Origin: Streptomyces justiciae
GTDB lineage: Bacteria > Actinomycetota > Actinomycetes > Streptomycetales > Streptomycetaceae
Assembly (NCBI RefSeq): GCF_015163075.1
Contig: NZ_JADDXU010000016.1
Location: forward strand, 124,001-188,000
Direction of reading: 5' to 3'
Length of the DNA: 64,000 nucleotides
Below the pieces are notes generated by a model. The model did not search any database. It had not been told where the DNA came from and saw nothing but the letters and a program-made list of their open reading frames with translations. This document shows positions 31,710-39,827 of the stretch, in pieces. The position numbers and the translations under genes are program-made. How positions within the stretch are numbered: position 1 is the stretch's first letter; every line of letters begins with the position of its first letter.

Positions 31710-32788
31710 CGCAGCAGTCCACGAGCACGGCCGGTGCGAGCGCAGCCGGTTCCAGCACGACCGTCCGGGAAACCGACGCTCCGACGGCCGCATCCTCCTT
31801 CGCACCGCCCTTCCCGCCGCTCGCCGAACCCCGCCCCCTCGGCGAGCGCCGGGTCTGGCCGCGGACCTTCCACGACCGGCTCACCGCCCCGCTTCCCGGC
31901 CTCAAGGCCATGGCCCGGTTCGCCCGCGAGGGCTCCGTGCGGCCCGGCCGCGAGGGTCTCGCCGACATCCCGAAGCTGCCGTTCGAACCCGGGCCGCTGC
32001 CCCGCGTGGACGCCCGCACCGTCGCCGTCTCCTGGGCGGGGCACGCCAGTTGGGTCGTCCGGATCGGCGGCCTGACCGTCCTCACCGACCCTGTCTGGTC
32101 CCGTCGTATCCTCGGCACCCCGGCGCGGATCACCCCGGTCGGCATCGCCTGGAGCGCGCTGCCGCGCGTGGACGCCGTCGTCATCAGCCACAACCACTAC
32201 GACCATCTGGACGCCCCCACCCTGCGCCGACTCCCGCGCGACACCCCGGTGTTCGTGCCCGCGGGGCTCGCCGGCTGGTTCCGGCGCCGCCGGTTCACCC
32301 AGGTCACCGAGCTCGACTGGTGGGAGGCGGCCGAACTGGACGGCGTCCGCTTCGACTTCGTCCCCGCCCACCACTGGTCCAAGCGCACCCTCACCGACAC
32401 CTGCCGCAGCCTGTGGGGCGGTTGGGTCCTCACGGCGCCGGACGGCCAACGGGTCCATTTCGCCGGCGACACCGGGTACGGCCACTGGTTCTCCCGCATC
32501 GGCCGCCGCTACCCGGGCATCGACCTGACCCTGCTGCCCATCGGTGCCTACGACCCCCGCTGGTGGCTCAGCGACGTGCACTGCGACCCGGAGGAGGCGG
32601 TGCGGGCGGCCCAGGATCTGGGGGCGCGGCGGATGGCCCCCATGCACTGGGGCACGTTCGTGCTGTCGGCGGAGCCGGTGCTGGAGCCGCTGACGCGGGT
32701 GCGGGCGGCCTGGGAGAAGGCGGGGTTGGCACGGGAGGACCTGTGGGATCTGCCGGTGGGCGGCTCGCGGGTGCTGGACCGGGCCTGA
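31706..32788 (+). CDS. Metallo-beta-lactamase-fold hydrolase (NAPE-PLD/UlaG-like)
   Basis: A 360-residue protein with a disordered Ser/Thr/Ala-rich N-terminal ~30 residues and a metallo-beta-lactamase domain. Visible motifs are SWAGHASWVVRI, the zinc-binding HNHYDHLD, FVPAHHWSKR, HFAGDTGYG and the distal MHWGTF. This set is typical of the NAPE-PLD/UlaG-like lipid or lactone hydrolase group. It is translationally coupled to the aminotransferase-like gene. A second, shorter paralogue lies 1.1 kb downstream on the other strand. Confidence 0.88.
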   Translation: MTQQSTSTAGASAAGSSTTVRETDAPTAASSFAPPFPPLAEPRPLGERRVWPRTFHDRLTAPLPGLKAMARFAREGSVRPGREGLADIPKLPFEPGPLPRVDARTVAVSWAGHASWVVRIGGLTVLTDPVWSRRILGTPARITPVGIAWSALPRVDAVVISHNHYDHLDAPTLRRLPRDTPVFVPAGLAGWFRRRRFTQVTELDWWEAAELDGVRFDFVPAHHWSKRTLTDTCRSLWGGWVLTAPDGQRVHFAGDTGYGHWFSRIGRRYPGIDLTLLPIGAYDPRWWLSDVHCDPEEAVRAAQDLGARRMAPMHWGTFVLSAEPVLEPLTRVRAAWEKAGLAREDLWDLPVGGSRVLDRA

Positions 32789-32838
32789 GTCGTATATCGG
32801 TGGCCGCGCGGGCTTTGTGATCGCTAGCCTCGCCCGCC

Positions 32839-33255
32839 ATGAAAAGGCGACAGCGCAAGAAGCTCTCCCGTCAGCTCTTCGAGGCGACCCTGGCGGGGGA
32901 CGCGGTCCGCGTGCGGGCGCTGCTGAAGCGGGGAGCGGACCCGGAGCGGCCGTACGACGACGGCGCCACCCCGCTTTATCTGGCGTCCGTGCAGGGGGAG
33001 GCCGGGGTCGCGCGCGTGCTGCTGCGGGCCGGGGCCGCCCCCGACACGGAGAGCGCGGGCGACGGCTCGCAGGGCCTGCCGTTGTGCGCGGCCGCCTGCT
33101 GGGGCCACCTCGAGACCGTACGAGAACTGCTGGCGCACGGTGCCGACCCGAACCTGCGTGAGGACCATGGGACGGGTTGGTCACCTCTCGACTGGGCGCA
33201 CCACGGCCCGCATCCCGCGACCGCCGAACTCCTCATCGCCGCCGGAGCCCGATGA
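32839..33255 (+). CDS. Ankyrin-repeat protein
   Basis: A 138-residue protein made almost entirely of three to four ankyrin repeats after a basic start (MKRRQRKKLSRQLFEATLAG). Repeat cores are ADPERPYDDGATPLYLASVQG, AAPDTESAGDGSQGLPLCAA with WGHLETVRELLAHG, and ADPNLREDHGTGWSPLDWAH. It acts as a protein-interaction module with unknown partner. Convergent with the DedA gene, two bases apart. Confidence 0.88.
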   Translation: MKRRQRKKLSRQLFEATLAGDAVRVRALLKRGADPERPYDDGATPLYLASVQGEAGVARVLLRAGAAPDTESAGDGSQGLPLCAAACWGHLETVRELLAHGADPNLREDHGTGWSPLDWAHHGPHPATAELLIAAGAR

Positions 33256-33257
33256 CC

Positions 33258-33890
33258 TCAGGCCTTCGCCGTCCTGCGCACCCGGCGCCACACACTCGGC
33301 GCCGCGCTGACCGCGACCGTCAGCACGATCGCCGCCACCACACCCTCCCAGGGCTCGTCGAACAGCGACCCGCCCAGAATCCCGATCAGCTGGTACGTCA
33401 CCGCCCACGCCAGACACGCCGGCAGATTGCCCCGCGCGAACCTCCGCAGCGGCCACTTCGCCATCAGGCACGCCAGCATCACCGGAATCCGCCCCGCCGG
33501 CACCATCCGGGACAGCACCAGCACCGCCACCCCGTGCTCGGCCAGCTTCTCCTGCGCCTGCGTCAGCCGGTCCTCCGGCGCCCGGGACCGGATCGCCTCC
33601 AGCCACCGCGACCCGTTCTTCGACCCCATCCCACGCCGCCCCAGCCAGTACAGCGCGATGTCCCCCAGGAACGCCGCCAGCGAAGCGGTCACGAACACCA
33701 ACGCCAGCGCGAACGGCGCCGTCTGATGGAACGCCACCACGGCCGCCGAACTCACCAGCGCCCCCGTCGGCACCACCGGCACCAGCGCCCCGATCAGCAC
33801 CAGCAGGAACAGCGACGGATACCCGAGCGCCTGCTGCGTCGACTCCGGCGGCACGCTCCGGGCGGCCGCCGCCAGCCACGTCACCGTCAC
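33258..33890 (-). CDS. DedA/SNARE-associated family membrane protein
   Basis: A 210-residue integral membrane protein with about five helices. The DedA-type re-entrant motif region reads LIGALVPVVPTGALVSSAAV, then FLGDIALYWLGRRGM, and the conserved arginine/glycine segment VLVLSRMVPAGRIPVMLACL. DedA proteins act as undecaprenyl-phosphate or other lipid flippases. The E/D of the usual E-x-x-xPxxPGE motif is replaced here (VPVVPTGALV), so its transport chemistry may differ. The start overlaps the stop of the UlaG-like gene by four bases. Confidence 0.82.
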   Translation of the reverse strand: MTVTWLAAAARSVPPESTQQALGYPSLFLLVLIGALVPVVPTGALVSSAAVVAFHQTAPFALALVFVTASLAAFLGDIALYWLGRRGMGSKNGSRWLEAIRSRAPEDRLTQAQEKLAEHGVAVLVLSRMVPAGRIPVMLACLMAKWPLRRFARGNLPACLAWAVTYQLIGILGGSLFDEPWEGVVAAIVLTVAVSAAPSVWRRVRRTAKA

Positions 33891-34660
33891 TGGGCCACCT
33901 CCGGGCGCACGCTCTCCCCGTGCTCCAGCAGATGCACCGCCACACCGGGCGCACGCTCGGCCGCGAGCCGCACGAACTCGGCGCCGGGAGCATGGAATTC
34001 ATGGGGGCGCACGGCGTCCATCCCGATCGGCCAGTACGTGCCGTAGTGCACCGGCACCGCGCTGACCGGGTCCAGCCGGGCCAGCGCCTCCGCGGCGCGC
34101 CCCGCGTCCAGGTGCCCCTCACCCAGGTACGGGCCCCAGCCGCCCACCGGCAGCAGCGCCACGTCGACCGGCCCGACCTCCTTGGCCATGTCGTCGAACA
34201 GTCCGGTGTCCCCGGCGAAGTAGGTGCGCGCCTCGCCCTCGACGACATAGCCGAGCGCGGGGGAGCGATGCGGTCCGACCGGCAGCCGCCGCCCGTCGTG
34301 CCGGGCCGGAACCGTCCGTACGACCACGTCCCCGATCACCGTCTCGTCGCCCGGCGCCACCTCGCTGACCTGGAGATGGGCGAGCCGGCGGAGCCCGGGC
34401 ACCGCACGAGGTGCGCCCCGGGGCACGAGCAGGCGCGTGCCCGGGGCCAGTCGCTCCAACGACGGAATGTGCAGATGATCGGAGTGCAGATGGGAGACGA
34501 GCGCCACGTCCGCGCGCCAGGCGCCGGGCGGCGGCACCGCGCCCCGACGGCGGCGCAGATGGGCGAGACGGCGGGCGAACAGCGGGTCGGTCAGCACACG
34601 CACGTCCGAGTCCTCGAGCGTGCAGGTGGCGTGCCCCCACCAGGTGATCTCCACCGGCAC
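33887..34660 (-). CDS. Metallo-beta-lactamase-fold hydrolase (UlaG-like)
   Basis: A 257-residue compact UlaG-like metallohydrolase. It shows ITWWGHATCTLE, the zinc-binding HLHSDHLHIPSLERL, VPARHDGRR, YFAGDTGLF and PVHYGTYWP. The overall order matches the longer paralogue upstream without its N-terminal extension. GTG start, preceded by AAGGAGG. It forms a two-gene unit with the DedA-type membrane protein, which suggests a lipid-linked substrate (inference). Confidence 0.88.
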   Translation of the reverse strand: MPVEITWWGHATCTLEDSDVRVLTDPLFARRLAHLRRRRGAVPPPGAWRADVALVSHLHSDHLHIPSLERLAPGTRLLVPRGAPRAVPGLRRLAHLQVSEVAPGDETVIGDVVVRTVPARHDGRRLPVGPHRSPALGYVVEGEARTYFAGDTGLFDDMAKEVGPVDVALLPVGGWGPYLGEGHLDAGRAAEALARLDPVSAVPVHYGTYWPIGMDAVRPHEFHAPGAEFVRLAAERAPGVAVHLLEHGESVRPEVAQ

Positions 34661-34743
34661 CTCTTTGCCTCCTTCGCGCGACTCCCCGAAGCCTACGGGC
34701 AGGAGTAGGGTCGGCGGCGAAACCCGGAGGTGAGGGGGACGCC

Positions 34744-35145
34744 ATGGGACCGGTCCGCGTCACGGCGATCGCGAGTCTGACGCCGCTGGAGGAGCTGGAG
34801 GCCGACCCCTTCCTGGTGGACTCCCGCAGCCAGCACGCCATGTGCGCCCGCTGGGCCGCCGAGCGGGGCTACACCGTCAGCCGGGAACTCCTCGTGCGCG
34901 GCCTGCGCCCCGACCACTGCGTACTCTGGGACGGGGTCCGCCCGGAGACCGACCTCTTCGTCGCGCCCAGCCGCCGGGTCCTGGACAGCGCCCTGTCCTC
35001 CACCGAGGAGTTCCTCGCCGAGTGCGCCCGCCGCGGGGTGCGGGTGGAGACGGTGGGGTCGGCGGAACCGTCGTACGACGCCCAGATGAAGGCCAGCATC
35101 CACCGCCGGCTGTCGATGCCGACGGCCGGGTACGACGGCCGCTGA
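34744..35145 (+). CDS. Small protein faintly resembling a resolvase N-terminal domain
   Basis: A 133-residue soluble protein. The stretch SRSQHAMCARWAAERGYTVS followed by RELLVRG recalls the helix and following strand of serine recombinase N-terminal domains (Q-x-x-x-C/L-x-x-W-A-x-x-x-G-Y). The rest does not keep recombinase active-site arginines that I can recognise, and the catalytic Ser position is not clear. More cautiously it is a conserved hypothetical actinomycete protein. The start has GAGGTGAGGGGG upstream. It is divergent from the UlaG-like gene. Confidence 0.55.
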   Translation: MGPVRVTAIASLTPLEELEADPFLVDSRSQHAMCARWAAERGYTVSRELLVRGLRPDHCVLWDGVRPETDLFVAPSRRVLDSALSSTEEFLAECARRGVRVETVGSAEPSYDAQMKASIHRRLSMPTAGYDGR

Positions 35146-35232
35146 CCGCTCCGGGAAGACTCCGGGGAACCTCCGTCCGTTGTGACAGGGTGGGTGCAGG
35201 CCCGCACCGACGACGGGCCGGGGACGTGAGGT

Positions 35233-37308
35233 GTGCGGGGCGTGCGAGGCGGGCGTTGGCGGCGGGTCGCCAGTCAGGCAGGGCGGAGCGTCACGGTGTG
35301 GGCGGTCTCCACGATCACCATGCTCGTCCTCGCCGGCATCCTGCCCGACTTCCAGCTCCGGTCCGCGGACGGCGACAGCGCCACCGACATCGCGGTCACC
35401 GCGGCACTCGGCGCGGGCGCCTTCGGTGTCCTGTCGGCGCTGGTCTGGCCGCTCCTCGTACGCCTGCTACTGCTCGTGCCCGCCCTGGTGCTCGGGCTGC
35501 TGGTCTTCGTCCTCAACGGCTTCCTGCTCCTGCTGGCACTGCGGCTGAACCCGACCGAGCGGGGTGCGGCGGCGTGGGAGACCGCGGTCGTGGTCGCCGC
35601 CGTGATGTCGGCCGTGGCCTCCGCGACCGGCGCCGCCCTCGCCGTGCGGGACGACGACGCCTACCGGCGCCGCCTCTACCGGCTCGCCGACCGCCGCCGA
35701 AGAGGCGGCCCGGCCGCGCCCTCTGCCCCGGGGATGGTCTTCCTCCAGCTGGACGGCGTCGGCTACGACGTCCTGCGGGTCGCCGTCGGTACGGGCGTGA
35801 TGCCGACCCTCGCCCGCTGGCTGGACGGCGGCACCCACCGGCTCACCCCGTGGCGCACCGACTGGTCCAGCCAGACCGGCGCCAGCCAGCTCGGCATCCT
35901 GCACGGCAGCAACGAGGACGTGCCGGCGTTCCGCTGGTACGAGAAGGACAGCCGGGAGGTGATGGTCTGCAACCGCCCCACCAGCGCCGCCGAGCTCCAG
36001 CGCCGGGCGGTCGAGCGCACCGGTGACGGCGGGCTGCTCAGCGCCGACGGGGCCAGCCGCGGCAACCTCTTCAGCGGCGGCGCCGACGAGCAGGCGCTCG
36101 TGCTGTCCATCGCCACCCGCCGCCGCAGCCGCGAGACCCGGTCCCGCGCGGGCTACTTCGCGTACTTCTCCGACCCGGCCAACGCCGTCCGCACCGCACT
36201 CTCCTTCGTCGCGGAAGTGGGGCGGGAGATCGGCCAGTCCACACGGGGCCGCGTCCACCGGACCCGGCCGCGCGTCCGACGCGGCGGGCTGTACCCCTTC
36301 ATCCGCGCCTTCGCGACCGTCGTCGAACGGGACGTCGTGGTCGCCGCCGTGATGGGCGACATGCTCGCCGGACGCTCCGCCGTCTACGCCGACCTGGTCG
36401 CCTACGACGAGGTCGCCCACCACTCCGGGCCGATGAGCCGGGACGCCGAGAAGGTCCTCGAACGCCTCGACCGGTCCCTGGCGTTGATCGAGAACGTCGC
36501 CGAACACGCCCCGCGCCCCTACCGGATCGTCGTCCTGTCCGACCACGGCCAGAGCCCCGGCGAGACCTTCCAGGCCCGTTACGGCCTCACCCTCGGCGAC
36601 CTGGTGCGGGCCGGCTGCGGGCTGCCCGTGCCGCGCAAGGCGCAGCGCACCCACAGCGGCGCCGAGGCCCGCGCGGCCGTGCGTGCCGCCCTGCGCCGGC
36701 CGGTCGAGGAGGGCCGCGAGCAGCACCGCCCCTCGCGGCGCAGCTCCGAGCCGCTCGTGCTGGCCTCCGGGAACCTCGGGCTGGTCTCCTTCCCGGACGT
36801 GCCGCACCGGATGAGCAAGGAGGAGATCGACGCCCGCCACCCGGCGCTGCTGACGACGCTCGCCAACCATCCCGGCATCGGCTTCCTCCTCGTGCGCAGC
36901 GAGGAGCACGGCGGGGTGGTGCTCGGGCCGTTCGGCACGGAGATCCCGGTCGACCGACTGGACGAGAACCCGGGCCCGTTGGCCGCGTTCGGGCCGGGCG
37001 CCGCCGACGCCGTACGCCGTACGCACGGCTTCGCGCACACCGCCGACATCATGGTCAACTCCTGGTACGACCCGGGCGAGGGCGAGGTCCTGGCCTTCGA
37101 GGAGCAGATCGGCTCGCACGGCGGCCTGGGCGGGGCGCAGGGGCGGCCGTTCCTGCTGTCGCCGGTCGCCCTCTCCGCACCGGTCGCGGACGAGGAGGAA
37201 CTCGTCGGCGCCGAACACGTCCACCGCGTCCTGCGCCGGTGGCTGAGCGAATCGGACGGCCCCCAGGTGCCGCTGCCGGAACGTCAGGACGAACAGCGGG
37301 CGGCATAG
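35233..37308 (+). CDS. Membrane-anchored alkaline-phosphatase-superfamily protein
   Basis: A 691-residue protein. Residues ~15-145 hold four hydrophobic helices with a phage-holin-4-like look (LVLAGILPDFQLRSADG and RLLLLVPALVLGLLVFVLNG). The rest is a type-I phosphodiesterase/alkaline-phosphatase-superfamily domain: FLQLDGVGYDVLRVA (metal Asp), WSSQTGASQLGILHGSN (nucleophile Ser/Thr region), ADLVAYDEVAHHSGP (metal D/H), VVLSDHGQSPG (D-H pair) and a late GSHGGLGG. It may cleave phosphodiesters or transfer headgroups at the membrane. GTG start with a weak ribosome binding site; the exact start is uncertain by a few codons. Confidence 0.85.
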   Translation: MRGVRGGRWRRVASQAGRSVTVWAVSTITMLVLAGILPDFQLRSADGDSATDIAVTAALGAGAFGVLSALVWPLLVRLLLLVPALVLGLLVFVLNGFLLLLALRLNPTERGAAAWETAVVVAAVMSAVASATGAALAVRDDDAYRRRLYRLADRRRRGGPAAPSAPGMVFLQLDGVGYDVLRVAVGTGVMPTLARWLDGGTHRLTPWRTDWSSQTGASQLGILHGSNEDVPAFRWYEKDSREVMVCNRPTSAAELQRRAVERTGDGGLLSADGASRGNLFSGGADEQALVLSIATRRRSRETRSRAGYFAYFSDPANAVRTALSFVAEVGREIGQSTRGRVHRTRPRVRRGGLYPFIRAFATVVERDVVVAAVMGDMLAGRSAVYADLVAYDEVAHHSGPMSRDAEKVLERLDRSLALIENVAEHAPRPYRIVVLSDHGQSPGETFQARYGLTLGDLVRAGCGLPVPRKAQRTHSGAEARAAVRAALRRPVEEGREQHRPSRRSSEPLVLASGNLGLVSFPDVPHRMSKEEIDARHPALLTTLANHPGIGFLLVRSEEHGGVVLGPFGTEIPVDRLDENPGPLAAFGPGAADAVRRTHGFAHTADIMVNSWYDPGEGEVLAFEEQIGSHGGLGGAQGRPFLLSPVALSAPVADEEELVGAEHVHRVLRRWLSESDGPQVPLPERQDEQRAA

Positions 37309-37382
37309 GCGGGTGCGGTGCGCCGGAGTGTGATCGGATGGGGTCCACACCCCGGAACCGGGACCACATGAAAGGAATGACC

Positions 37383-37811
37383 GTGGCTACCACGCGCTCC
37401 GCACACACCGTCTGGGAAGGCAACCTGCTCGAGGGCAACGGAGTCGTCTCCTTCGACTCCTCCGGCGCCATCGCCCAGCAGCCGGTGACGTGGGCTTCCC
37501 GCGCCCAGGAGGCGAACGGCAAGACCAGCCCCGAAGAGCTGATCGCGGCCGCCCACTCCAGCTGCTTCTCCATGGCGTTCTCGCACGCCCTCGCGGGGGC
37601 CGGCACCCCGCCCACCAAGCTCACCACCTCCGCCGACGTCACCTTCCAGCCGGGCGAGGGCATCACCGGCATCCACCTCACCGTCGAGGGCACCGTCCCT
37701 GGCATCGACGAGGACGCCTTCGTCGCCGCGGCCGAGGAGGCCAAGGTGAACTGCCCGGTCAGCCAGGCGCTGAAGGCCGTGCCGATCACCCTGTCGGCGA
37801 AGCTCGCCTGA
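37383..37811 (+). CDS. OsmC-family organic hydroperoxide reductase
   Basis: A 142-residue OsmC-type peroxiredoxin, a thiol peroxidase active on organic hydroperoxides. The first catalytic Cys is in AAAHSSCFSMAFSHAL and the second in AKVNCPVSQALKAVP, with the expected ~60-residue gap. GTG 37383 is preferred over ATG 37377: the AAAGGA ribosome binding site touches the ATG but is seven bases from the GTG, and homologues start MATTRSAHTVWEG. A strong terminator follows. Its position between the phosphatase-like gene and dnaK fits a stress role. Confidence 0.92.
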   Translation: MATTRSAHTVWEGNLLEGNGVVSFDSSGAIAQQPVTWASRAQEANGKTSPEELIAAAHSSCFSMAFSHALAGAGTPPTKLTTSADVTFQPGEGITGIHLTVEGTVPGIDEDAFVAAAEEAKVNCPVSQALKAVPITLSAKLA

Positions 37812-37826
37812 CAGCCGTACGTCCCC

Positions 37827-37859
37827 GGATGCCGCGTCCCCCAGGGGGGCGCGGCATCC
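37827..37859 (+). terminator. Rho-independent-type hairpin after osmC
   Basis: GGATGCCGCG and CGCGGCATCC form a perfect 10-bp stem, extended by a CCCCC/GGGGG inner stem. No T-tract. Confidence 0.8.
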
Positions 37860-37896
37860 GCCATGTCGGGGTACCCGGCTTTCGGGGTACGCGGCA

Positions 37897-37916
37897 TTGA
37901 CAACAGCCCACTCAAG
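37897..37916 (+). promoter_or_regulatory. TTGACA promoter element with HAIR-like operator upstream of dnaK
   Basis: TTGACA (-35 type) is followed 17 bases later by TGTGCT. ATTGACA-N7-ACTCAAG (37896-37916) has the right half intact and a degenerate left half of the HspR-associated inverted repeat CTTGAGT-N7-ACTCAAG, with exact spacing. HspR, with DnaK as co-repressor, binds such sites in Streptomyces. Confidence 0.5.
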
Positions 37917-37961
37917 TTTTGTGCTGGAGTCCGGGAAGTGCCCTGGCGGAAGGGGACAGCG

Positions 37962-39827
37962 ATGGGACGCGCGGTCGGGATCGATCTGGGGACCACGAAC
38001 TCCGTGGTGGCCGTCCTGGAGGGCGGCGACCCCACGGTCGTCGCCAATGCGGAGGGGGCCAGGACCACACCGTCGGTCGTGGCCTTCGCCAAGAACGGAG
38101 AGGTGCTCGTCGGGGAGGTCGCCAAGCGGCAGGCCGTGACGAACGTGGAGCGGACGGCCCGGTCCGTGAAGCGGTACATGGGCGACGGCGGCTGGCGCTT
38201 CCCGGAGCAGGGGTCGGTCGACGGCACCCGCTACCGGGCGCAGGAGCTGTCGGCGCGGGTGCTCCAGAAGCTGAAGCGGGACGCCGAGTCCTACCTCGGC
38301 GAGGACGTCACCGACGCGGTGATCACCGTCCCGGCGTACTTCGACGACGCCCAGCGGCAGGCCACCAAGGAGGCCGGGGAGATCGCGGGCCTGAAGGTGC
38401 TGCGGATCATCAACGAGCCGACCGCCGCCGCCCTCGCCTACGGCCTGGACCGCGGCGAGGAGCAGACCGTCCTCGTCTTCGACCTCGGCGGCGGCACCTT
38501 CGACGTGTCCCTCCTGGAGATCGGTGACGGTGTCATCGAGGTCAAGGCGACCAACGGCGACACGCATCTCGGCGGCGACGACTGGGACCAGCGGGTGGTC
38601 GAGCACCTGGTGAAGAAGTTCCAGGGGCAGTACGGCATCGACCTCGGCAAGGACAAGATGGCGCTGCAACGCCTGCGCGAGGGCGCCGAGAAGGCCAAGA
38701 TCGAGCTGTCCAGCTCCTCGGAGACCACGATCAACCTCCCCTACATCACCGCCTCCGCCGAAGGCCCGCTGCACCTCGACGAGAAACTGACGCGCGCTCA
38801 GTTCCAGGAGCTCACCGCCGACCTGCTCGACCGCTGCAAGACCCCCTTCCACCAGGCCGTCAAGGACGCCGGCATCAAGCTCGCCGCGGTCGACCACGTC
38901 ATCCTCGTCGGCGGCTCGACCCGGATGCCCGCCGTCACCGACCTCGTCAAGGAACTCACCGGCAAGGACCCGCACAAGGGCGTCAACCCGGACGAGGTCG
39001 TCGCCCTCGGCGCCGCGCTCCAGGCGGGTGTCGTCCGCGGTGACGTCAAGGACGTCCTGCTCCTCGACGTCACCCCGCTGTCCCTGGGCATCGAGACCAA
39101 GGGCGGCATCATGACGAAGCTCATCGAGCGCAACACCACGATCCCGACCCGGCGTTCGGAGATCTTCACCACCGCCACCGACAACCAGCCCTCGGTCGGC
39201 ATCCAGGTCTACCAGGGCGAACGCGAGATCGCCGCCTACAACAAGAAGCTCGGCGTCTTCGACCTCACCGGCCTGCCGCCCGCACCCCGCGGTGTCCCGC
39301 AGATCGAGGTCGCCTTCGACATCGACGCCAACGGGATCATGCACGTCTCCGCGAAGGACCTCGCGACCGGCCGCGAGCAGAAGATGACCGTCACCGGCGG
39401 CTCGGCGCTGCCCAAGGACGACATCGACCGCATGATGCGGGACGCCGAACAGTACGCGGAGGAGGACCGCAAACGTCGGGAGGCGGCCGAGACCCGCAAC
39501 CAGGCCGAGCAACTCGTCTACCAGACCGAGAAGTTCCTCCGCGAGAACGACGAACGCGTCCCCGCCGAGACCAAGTCGGAGGTGGAGACGGCGATCGCGG
39601 AACTGAAGACACTCCTGGAGCAGAACGCCGACACGGCCGCCCTGCGCAACGGCGTCGAGAACCTCGCGACCGTCAGCCAGCGGGTGGGCCAGGCGATGTA
39701 CGCGCAGGCCCAGCAGTCGGAGCCGCAAGGCACCGAACAGCAGACCACCACGCCCCCTGAGGAGGAGGGCGTGGTGGACGCGGAGATCGTCGACGAGGAC
39801 CGGGAGCAGAAGGGCGGGGCCGCTTAG
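37962..39827 (+). CDS. dnaK: Hsp70 chaperone DnaK (solitary copy)
   Basis: A 621-residue Hsp70. The actin-fold ATPase domain opens GIDLGTTNSVVAVLEGG and has phosphate motifs LVFDLGGGTFDVSLLEI and VILVGGSTRMPAV. The inter-domain linker is DVLLLDVTPLSLGIET, then a substrate-binding domain with IPTRRSEIFTTATDNQPSV and a lid ending in a Gln/Glu/Thr-rich tail. The terminal EEVD-like acidic motif of main bacterial DnaKs is replaced by EIVDEDREQKGGAA. grpE, dnaJ and hspR do not follow; narI lies immediately downstream on the opposite strand. So this is a second, monocistronic DnaK. A HAIR-like element precedes it. Confidence 0.95.
   Translation: MGRAVGIDLGTTNSVVAVLEGGDPTVVANAEGARTTPSVVAFAKNGEVLVGEVAKRQAVTNVERTARSVKRYMGDGGWRFPEQGSVDGTRYRAQELSARVLQKLKRDAESYLGEDVTDAVITVPAYFDDAQRQATKEAGEIAGLKVLRIINEPTAAALAYGLDRGEEQTVLVFDLGGGTFDVSLLEIGDGVIEVKATNGDTHLGGDDWDQRVVEHLVKKFQGQYGIDLGKDKMALQRLREGAEKAKIELSSSSETTINLPYITASAEGPLHLDEKLTRAQFQELTADLLDRCKTPFHQAVKDAGIKLAAVDHVILVGGSTRMPAVTDLVKELTGKDPHKGVNPDEVVALGAALQAGVVRGDVKDVLLLDVTPLSLGIETKGGIMTKLIERNTTIPTRRSEIFTTATDNQPSVGIQVYQGEREIAAYNKKLGVFDLTGLPPAPRGVPQIEVAFDIDANGIMHVSAKDLATGREQKMTVTGGSALPKDDIDRMMRDAEQYAEEDRKRREAAETRNQAEQLVYQTEKFLRENDERVPAETKSEVETAIAELKTLLEQNADTAALRNGVENLATVSQRVGQAMYAQAQQSEPQGTEQQTTTPPEEEGVVDAEIVDEDREQKGGAA

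Noticed and set aside
37869..37890. Two GGGTAC sequences upstream of dnaK as SigB promoters
   Set aside because: No matching -35 at proper spacing; the TTGACA element with HAIR-like site is the better candidate.
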